Below, piece after piece: positions 57,334-64,000 of a DNA stretch of 64,000 nucleotides (its first letter is position 1; every line of letters starts with the position of its first letter). A program made the position numbers and the translations under genes. Source of the stretch: Sciurus carolinensis (Eukaryota > Chordata > Mammalia > Rodentia > Sciuridae); contig NC_062222.1 of assembly GCF_902686445.1 (NCBI RefSeq), forward strand, positions 40,299,792 to 40,363,791. Reading direction: 5' to 3'. Below the pieces are notes generated by a model. The model saw nothing but the letters and a program-made list of their open reading frames with translations, was not told the origin of the DNA and made no database searches.

Positions 57334-57992
57334 TTTTAAATGCTTTTATTGGTTCTTTGTAGTTATACATGATAGTGGAGTTGATTATGACATAATCATA
57401 CATGCATGGAGTACGATTTTGCTCCATTTCAGTTGCCAGTACTTCCCTTTTCCCTCCCTTCTTCCCTCAATCTATCCTACTGGTCTTCCTTCTACTTATT
57501 TATTGTGAGTTTTAAATTTATTGTGGCTTAAAGAAATACATAAAGGAGGAATTCACTGTGGTATATTTATGTATGTATATAATACGATTTGCTCAATTTC
57601 ATTTTTAAAATCTCTATTTTTTTCATCTCTTCTCCCTCCCTTTTAATCCCACTCATCCGCCTCACTGATCTCCTTTCTATTTTCAGGAGATCCACCCTCT
57701 TTTTCCCCCTTATTTTGCTCTAGGTTCCCATATGAGAGAAAAGTTCAACCATTGTGTTTTGAGTCAAGTTGATTTCATGATGTTCTCCAGTTCCATCCAT
57801 TCACTGGAAAATGCCAAAATTTGTTTAGCTTGTTTGCCCATTTATTGCTACTTTTTTGAGGGGGTTAAGTCTTTGGGTTCTTATGTGTTCTGGAGATTAA
57901 TCTCCTGTAAGAGGAATAGCTGGCAAATACATTCTCTCCATCTATAGGCATTCTTTTCATTTTCTTGTTTCTTTTACTGTTCAGAAACTTTT
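57334..57992 (-). mobile_element. L1 copy A of the 57-64 kb stack, minus strand
   Basis: In complement: tail region 'gcttttattggttctttgta', C-rich 3'UTR, 'ggaattcactgtggtatatt', then late ORF2 pieces ('gttctccagttccatccatt'). Internally deleted and old. Confidence 0.75.
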
Positions 57993-58242
57993 ATTTAATT
58001 GGTTCTTTTTAGTTAAATATGTCATAGAAAACATTTTGACATAATTATACAAGCATGAAATATATCTTGTTCTAATTCAGATCCCAGTACTTCTCCTTCC
58101 CCTTACCTCTCCCCACCACCTACTCGCTTCCCTCTATTGATCTTTCTGAACTTTACCCGTAGTAATTTTTTAAATTAACTTCTTGCAGATATACATGATA
58201 GTGAAATTCACTGTGGTATGTTCATATATATATATACACACA

Positions 58243-58274
<32 letters not shown>

Positions 58275-58905
58275 TATAAATATACACATAGAAAAGTTAC
58301 ATTAGATTCATTTCAGCATCTTCCCTTTTCCCAACCCCTTTCTTTCCTTTCATTCCCTCTGTCTACTACACTGAACTTCTATTCTCCCCTCTACCCCTTA
58401 TTATCCCTTATTGTATGTTAGCTTCCACATATCAGAGAAAACATTTGGCTTTTGATTTCTTGGGATTGACTTATTTCACTCAGCATGATAGTCTCCAGAT
58501 CCATTCATCAGCAAATGTCATATATTCCTTCTTTATGGCTGAGTAATACTCTGCTGTATACATACATATATATATATCACATTTTCTTTACCCATTCATC
58601 TGTTGAAGGGCACCTAGGTTAGCTCCATTGCTTAGAAATTGTGAATATTGCTGCTATAAACACTGATGTAGTGTCACTGTATTAAGTTGATTTTAAATCC
58701 TTTCTATATATCCTGAGAAGTGGGATAACTGGGTCAAAGGGTGGTATCATTCCTTATTTTTTGAGGAATCTCCATACTGCTTTCTAGAGTGGTTGCACCA
58801 ATTGGCCGTCCCACCAACGTATGAGAGTACCCTTTCCACACATCTTTAACATTTATTGTTACTTATATTCTTTTTTTAAATTGGTGCTAATACATACTTA
58901 TCTGA
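57993..58905 (-). mobile_element. L1 copy B of the stack, minus strand
   Basis: A new L1 3' end starts inside copy A ('ttggttctttttagttaaat'). It includes a CA/TA microsatellite at 58223-58284, 'tgggattgacttatttcact' and late ORF2 complement up to 'cgtcccaccaacgtatgaga'. Confidence 0.8.
58223..58284 (+). repeat. (TA)n(CA)n microsatellite in an L1 3'UTR
   Basis: TA units then CA units with one interruption. Confidence 0.92.
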
Positions 58906-61002
58906 TTTTATTTTTATATATTTTATTATCTTTTTTATTTTTACAGACTGCATTTTGATTCACTGTACACAAATGGGGTACAACTTTTCATTTCTCTTGT
59001 ACACAATGTAGAATCACACCATTCATATAATCACACGTGTACATAGATTAATGATGTTTATCTCATTCTTCTATCTTTCCTTCCCCTGCCCTGTCTCCCC
59101 TCCTCATTTCCCTCTACAAAATCCAACATTCCTCCATTCTTCCCTTACTGACCACCCCCCCGTTATGTATCAACATTCACTTATCAGAGAAAACATTCAG
59201 TCTTTGGTTTTTTGAATTAGCTTATTTCACTTATCATGATATTCTCCAACTCCATCCATTTACCTGCAAATGCCATAAATTTATTCTTCTTTATGACCGA
59301 GTAATATTCCATTGTGTATATATACCACAGTTGCTTTATCCATTCATTTGTTGAAGGACACTGAGGTTGGTTCTACAATCTAGCTATTGTGAATTGAGCT
59401 GCTATAAACAACGAATGGCTATGTCACTCGAGTATGCTGATTTTAAGTCCTTTGGGTTACAAATCTCAGGGTAGTTTTAATTTACATTTCTCTAATTGCT
59501 AAAGATATTATATATTTATTCATATATTTGTTGACCATTTGTAGTTCTTATTTTAAAAAATGTTCGTTCAGTCCCTTTGTCCATTTATTGATGGATTGTT
59601 AAGTTATTTGAGTTCTATGTATAGTCTGGATTTTAATGCCCTACTGAGGTCCAGTTTGCAAAGATTTTTCTCCCATTCTATAGTGTTCCTCTTTATGCTC
59701 TTGATTATTTCCTTTGCTGTGAAGAAGATTTTGAATTTGATGCCATCCATTTTATTGATTTTTTATTTTACTTTTTGGTCTTCAGAGGTCTGGTTAAGGA
59801 AGTGAACTCCTAAGCCAACATGTTCAAGTGTTGGACCTACATTTTCTTCTATTAAGTGCAGGTTTTCTGGTCTAATTCATAGGTCATTTATTTACTTTGT
59901 GTTGAGTTTTGTTCAGGGTGAGAGGGGTTAAATTTTATCCTACTACATATTGATTTCCAGTTTTTCCAGCACCATTTGTTAAAAAAGACTATCTTTTTAT
60001 CCAATGTGTATTTTTGGCACCTTTGTCTAGTATGAGGCAATTGTATTTATCTAGGTTTGTCTCTTTGTCTTCTATTCTATTCCATTGGCCTTCGTGCCTG
60101 ATTTGGTGCCTCTACCTGTTTTTGTCACCAAAGCTCTGTAGTATAATTTAAGTTCTGGTGTTGTGATGCCTCCTGCTTTACTTTTCTCACTTTGGATTGC
60201 TTTAGCTATTCTTGGGCTCATATTTTTTTCTAAAATAATTTCAAAACTACTTTTTCTTTTCTATGAAGATTGTCATTGGAATGTTTATGGGGATTGTTAT
60301 AAATCTGTATAGCACTTTTGATAGTATTGCCATTTTGACAATATTAATTCTCCCTAACCACGATCATGGGAGGTCTTTCCATCTTCTAAGGTCTACTTCA
60401 ATTTCTTTCTCTAATATTCTATATTTTTCATTGTAGAAGTCCTTCACTTCTTTTGTCAGATTGATATCCAAGTATTTTACTTTTTTTTAAGGTTATTGTG
60501 AATAGGATAGTTTCCCTAATTTATCTTTCAGTATATTCATCATAGTAATACAATTGATTTATAATGTGATTTTGTGTCCTGCTATTTGTTGAATTCATGT
60601 ATGAGTTCTAGAAGTTTTCTGGTGAGTTTTGGGGTCTTCTAAATACAGGATCATATCTTTGGCAATCAGAGATAGTTTGAGTTCTTCTTTTCCTACTTGT
60701 ATCCCTTCAATTTCCTTCTCTTACCTAATTGCTCTGGCTAGAGTTTCAAGTACTAAGTAGGCATCCCCGTTTTGTTCCTGTTCGAGAAGGAATGCTTTCA
60801 GTTTTTCTCTATTCAGAATGAGATTTTCCTTGGGTTTGTTGTATATAGCTCTTATACAGTTGAGGTGCAGTCCTTCTATCCCTATTTTTTTTCTAGTATT
60901 TTAAACATGAATAGATACTGTATTTTGTCAAATGCATTTTCTGTATCTGTTGAGATAATCATGTGATTCTTGTCTTTAAGACTATTTATGTGGTGAATTA
61001 TG

Positions 61003-61111
61003 TTTAATGATTTCTTTTTTGTGTGGTGCTGGGGATTGAACCCGGGGCCTTGTGCATGCGAGGCAGGCACTCTACCAACTGAGCTATATCCCCAACCTTT
61101 TAATGATTTCT
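61003..61111 (-). mobile_element. ID SINE in L1 copy C, with target-site duplication
   Basis: Complement ID element 61016-61098 ('tggtgctggggattgaaccc', 'ggcaggcactctaccaactg', 'agctatatccccaacc'). Perfect 13-bp duplications 'tttaatgatttct' lie at 61003-61015 and 61099-61111. Well preserved, hence young. Confidence 0.95.
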
Positions 61112-62714
61112 GTACATTGAACTAACTATATTCGTGGAATGAACCTCACTTGATCAGGTGCACTATCTTTTTAATGTGTTTTTGTATGCAATTTGCTGGT
61201 ATTTTATTAAGAATATTTCTTTTGTATTCTTAAAGGAATTGATCTGCAATTTTCTTTCCTTGATGTGTCTTTGTCTGGTTTGGTACCAGGGTGATACAGG
61301 CTTCATAGAATGAGTTTGAAAGATTTTCTTTCCTTTATATTCTGTGGAATTATTTGAAGAGGATTGGTATTAATTCTTCTTTGAAGGTCTGGTAGAACTT
61401 GGCTGAGATTCAATTTGGTCCTGGGTTTTTCTTTGTTGGTAGGCTTTTGATGGCTTCTTTTCTTCATTACTTGAAATTGATGTGTATAAATTTTCTATAT
61501 CCTCCTGGTTCAACTTGGGCAGGTCATATGGCTCTAGGAATTGGTAGAGGTCTTCAAATTTTCTAGCTTATTGGGGTATAAATTTTCAAAATAATTTCTG
61601 ATAATCCTCTGTATTTCAGTAGTATCTGTGGTGATTTTAATAACTTGAATTTTTCCCTCTTTCTTTTAGTTGACTTGGCTAAGTGCTTATCAATTTTATT
61701 TATTCTTTAAAAAGCCAAATTTTCTTTTATTGATCCTTTGTATTATTTGCTTAATTTCACTTTTATTGATTTCAGCTCTAATTGCAATTGTTTCTTGTCT
61801 TCTACTGATTTTGAGATTGGTTCATTTTTTTTTTCCTAGGGCCTTGAGATGTAATGTTAGATTTTTTATTTGGTATCTTTCTGTTCTTTTAATGTATGAG
61901 AGCTCAATGCCGTGAATTTCTCTTAGAATTGTGTTCATAGTGTCCCAGAGATTTTAATATGTTGTATCATTATTCTCATCTACATCTAGGTATTTTTTAA
62001 TTTCTCCCCTGATTTCTTCTGTTATCCTTTCATCATTCAAAAGTGTATTATTTAGTCTCCAGGTGTTAGAGTGGTTTTCATTTTTTAATCTTATCATTGA
62101 TTTCTAATTTTATTCCATTATGATCTGACAGAATGTAAGATATTATCTCTTATTTTTTGTATTTGCTAAGATTTTCTTTGTGGCCTAAAGTATGGTCTAT
62201 TATAGAAAATGTTCAATGTGCTGCTGAAAAGAAAGTATATTTAGTCATTGGTGGGTGAAATATCATATTTATGTTGTCTAAATCATTAATTGTGTTTTTA
62301 GTTCTATAGCTTCTTTATTTACTTTTTGTTTGAAGGCTCTATTCAGTGATGAGAGAGGTGTGTTATTACCCAGTATTACCACATTGTGGTTGATTTGATT
62401 CTTGGTATTGAGAAGGGTTTGTTTGATGTACATAGATGCTCTGTTATTTGGGGCATAAATATATACAATTGTTATTTCTTGTATAATTCCCTTAAGCAAT
62501 ATAAAATGAACTTTTTCTGTCACTTCTGATTAAGTTTACTTTGAAGTCCACTTTATCTGATATGAGAATTGAAACCCTTGATTGTCTGTGAGATCCCTGT
62601 GAGTGATGTGTTTTTTCCTAATCTTTCACCTTTGATCTGTGAATGTCCTTGTCTATAAGGTGAGACTTTTGGAGAGAGCACATTGTTGGATCTTGTTTTT
62701 TAATCCAATCTGCC

Positions 62715-63149
62715 AGTCTATGTCTTTTTTTTTAATTTAATTATTTATTTATTTAAAAATTTTTTAAGACTGCATTTTGATTTATTGTACACAAATGGGG
62801 TACATCATTTCATTTCTATGGTTCTACATGATGTAGAGTCATACCATTAGTGTAATCATAGTGTACATAGGGTAATGATGTCTGCCTCATTCCACCATTT
62901 TTCATACCCTACACATTTCTTTTTACATAATCAAAAGTTCCTCTATTCTTCTCTCACTCCCCACATTATATATCATTCTCCACTTATCAGGGATAACGTT
63001 TGGCCTTTGTCTTTTTTGGATTGGCTTAATTCACTTAGCATGATATTCTCCAATTCCATCCATTTATTTGCAAATGCCATAATATTATTATTCTTTATGG
63101 CTGAATAATATTCCATTGTGTAAGATAGATTGTGAAGTCTATGTCTTTT
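62715..63149 (-). mobile_element. L1 copy D 3' end nested in copy C, with target-site duplication
   Basis: Perfect 14-bp duplications 'agtctatgtctttt' at 62715-62728 and 63136-63149 flank a minus-strand L1 3' end ('aagactgcattttgatttat', C-rich 3'UTR, 'ttctttatggctgaataata'). The target lies in the endonuclease-coding part of copy C, which continues in register on both sides. About 13 bp ('agatagattgtga') at the truncated end are not L1-like. Confidence 0.93.
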
Positions 63150-63778
63150 GATTGAAAAGTTTAGCCTATTTACAATCAATGCTTTTATTGAGAGATGATT
63201 TTTATTTCCTGTCATTTTGATTTATTTCTAGTTTTTAAATTGTTTTAGATTCTCGTTTGATGGACTATTCTTTAGTGTAGTTCCTCTCTCTGTTGTTTTT
63301 TATTTTTATTTCTTGATGAAATATTTTATTGAATATATTTTGTGGTGCAGGCTTTCTAGTTGAGAATTCTTTTAGTTTTTTTTATTATTGAAGATTTTTA
63401 TTTCATCATCAATTCCAAAGCTTAAGTTTGTATTCTTGTCTGGCATTCATTTTCTTTCAGAGTTTGGTATATTATTATTCCAGACCTCCTAGCATTATAT
63501 TCTGGGCTGAGAAATCTAGATTGGTTTACCTCTAAATGCTACCAGTTTTCTTTCACTAGCAGCTTTTCAAGTTCTATCCTTATTCTGTATGTTAGACATT
63601 TTCAAAATAGCATGTCTTAGAGTGGATCTGTTGTAATCTTGTATATGTGGAGTCCCTTTTTGCCCTAGTATTCAAATTTCCATTTCATTCTTAAAGTTTG
63701 GGACATTTCCAAACGTTATTTCATTGAAAGGATTGTGTATTCCTTTAGTTTGTATTTTAGAGACCTCAGAAGCTCTTT

Positions 63779-64000
63779 AATTTGATGCTGTCACACTTAT
63801 TTATTCTTGGTTTTATTTATCTCTCTAGTTTCAGAGGTTTCTCTAAGTATTTCAGTGCCTGAGCCAATATGTAGGAGTGATGAGCCAATGTTTTTTTCTA
63901 GTAGTTGAAGATTTTCTGGTCTAATTCCCAGATGTTTGATCCACTTTGATTTGACTTTTGTGCAGGATGCCAGTAGAGACCTAGTGTCATTCTTCAGCAT
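63779..64000 (-). mobile_element. L1 copy E, ORF2 fragment, minus strand, continues past the window
   Basis: The minus-strand frame 63797-64000 carries an SKWIKHLGIRPE motif, the conserved ORF2 segment also found at about 45430-45465 in the young L1. It abuts the ORF1 end of copy C, so it belongs to a different copy, perhaps the element copy C inserted into. Confidence 0.8.

Larger units (their letters stand above)
58915..63778 (-). mobile_element. L1 copy C, nearly complete ORF2, minus strand
   Basis: The 3' end is near 58930 ('acagactgcattttgattca', 'gtacacaaatggggtacaac'). ORF2 complement runs from about 59200 to its start near 63215, where the minus-strand frame 62973-63215 includes an endonuclease N-terminus-like segment. 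ORF1 complement follows to about 63778, so the copy is 5'-truncated within ORF1. Many stops and frameshifts disable it. An ID SINE (61016-61098) and another L1 end (62729-63135) are inserted in it. Confidence 0.85.

Noticed and set aside
62278..62523. Separate small minus-strand gene
   Set aside because: It is a piece of the endonuclease-coding part of L1 copy C; the frame at 61670-61915 is likewise a shadow of that copy.

Overview
This is nuclear DNA from a rodent, almost certainly a squirrel-family species (Sciuridae). The main evidence is the SINE set: repeated dimers with a 7SL-derived B1-like left half ('gcctgtaatcccag', 'agcaatttagcaag') joined to a tRNA-derived ID-like right half ('ggggatgtggctcagtgg', 'ggttcaatcc'), plus free ID elements. 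The B1-ID dimer is typical of squirrels. The window is AT-rich, has almost no CpG, and contains no host gene, exon or RNA gene that I can support. It reads as gene-poor intergenic or deep intronic DNA built from layered transposable elements. The species call is an inference from repeat families.

Layout. 0.5-40 kb: about fifteen SINEs, several 5'-truncated L1 3' ends (one with a twin-priming inversion at 3.6-3.9 kb), one MIR, one MER5A-like element, an ancient L1M fragment, an MST/MLT1-type MaLR LTR at 34.9-35.9 kb with a ~0.58 kb insert of unknown origin, and ERV LTRs at 16.4-16.9 kb (minus), 18.9-19.4 kb (plus) and 22.4-24.1 kb (a plus-strand solo LTR inside a minus-strand provirus remnant). 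A 118-bp, 95% identical inverted repeat lies at 37.4-38.0 kb. 40.4-48.1 kb: an old minus-strand L1 is split by a young, full-length plus-strand L1 (40715-46570) with 14-bp target-site duplications, a GC-rich 5'UTR, an intact ORF1 and an ORF2 broken by what looks like a single missing base. 48-57 kb: A-rich and GC-richer sequence that is probably the 5' part of an old minus-strand L1, then L2 fragments and ID SINEs. 57.3-64 kb: a stack of four or five minus-strand L1 copies, with a nested L1 3' end and an ID SINE, each with clear target-site duplications.

How the parts work together. The only protein-coding machinery is retrotransposon-derived. L1 ORF1p (RNA-binding chaperone) and ORF2p (endonuclease/reverse transcriptase) form the particle that also mobilises SINEs, and the ID and B1-ID copies here carry the usual marks of that activity (A-rich tails, short flanking duplications). 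I found no prokaryotic, CRISPR or toxin-type system. The most distinctive items are the nearly intact L1, the long inverted repeat, the nested ERVs, a duplicated unidentified block at 6.7/8.2 kb, and an insertion flanked by unusually long 31-bp direct repeats at 21.8/22.1 kb.
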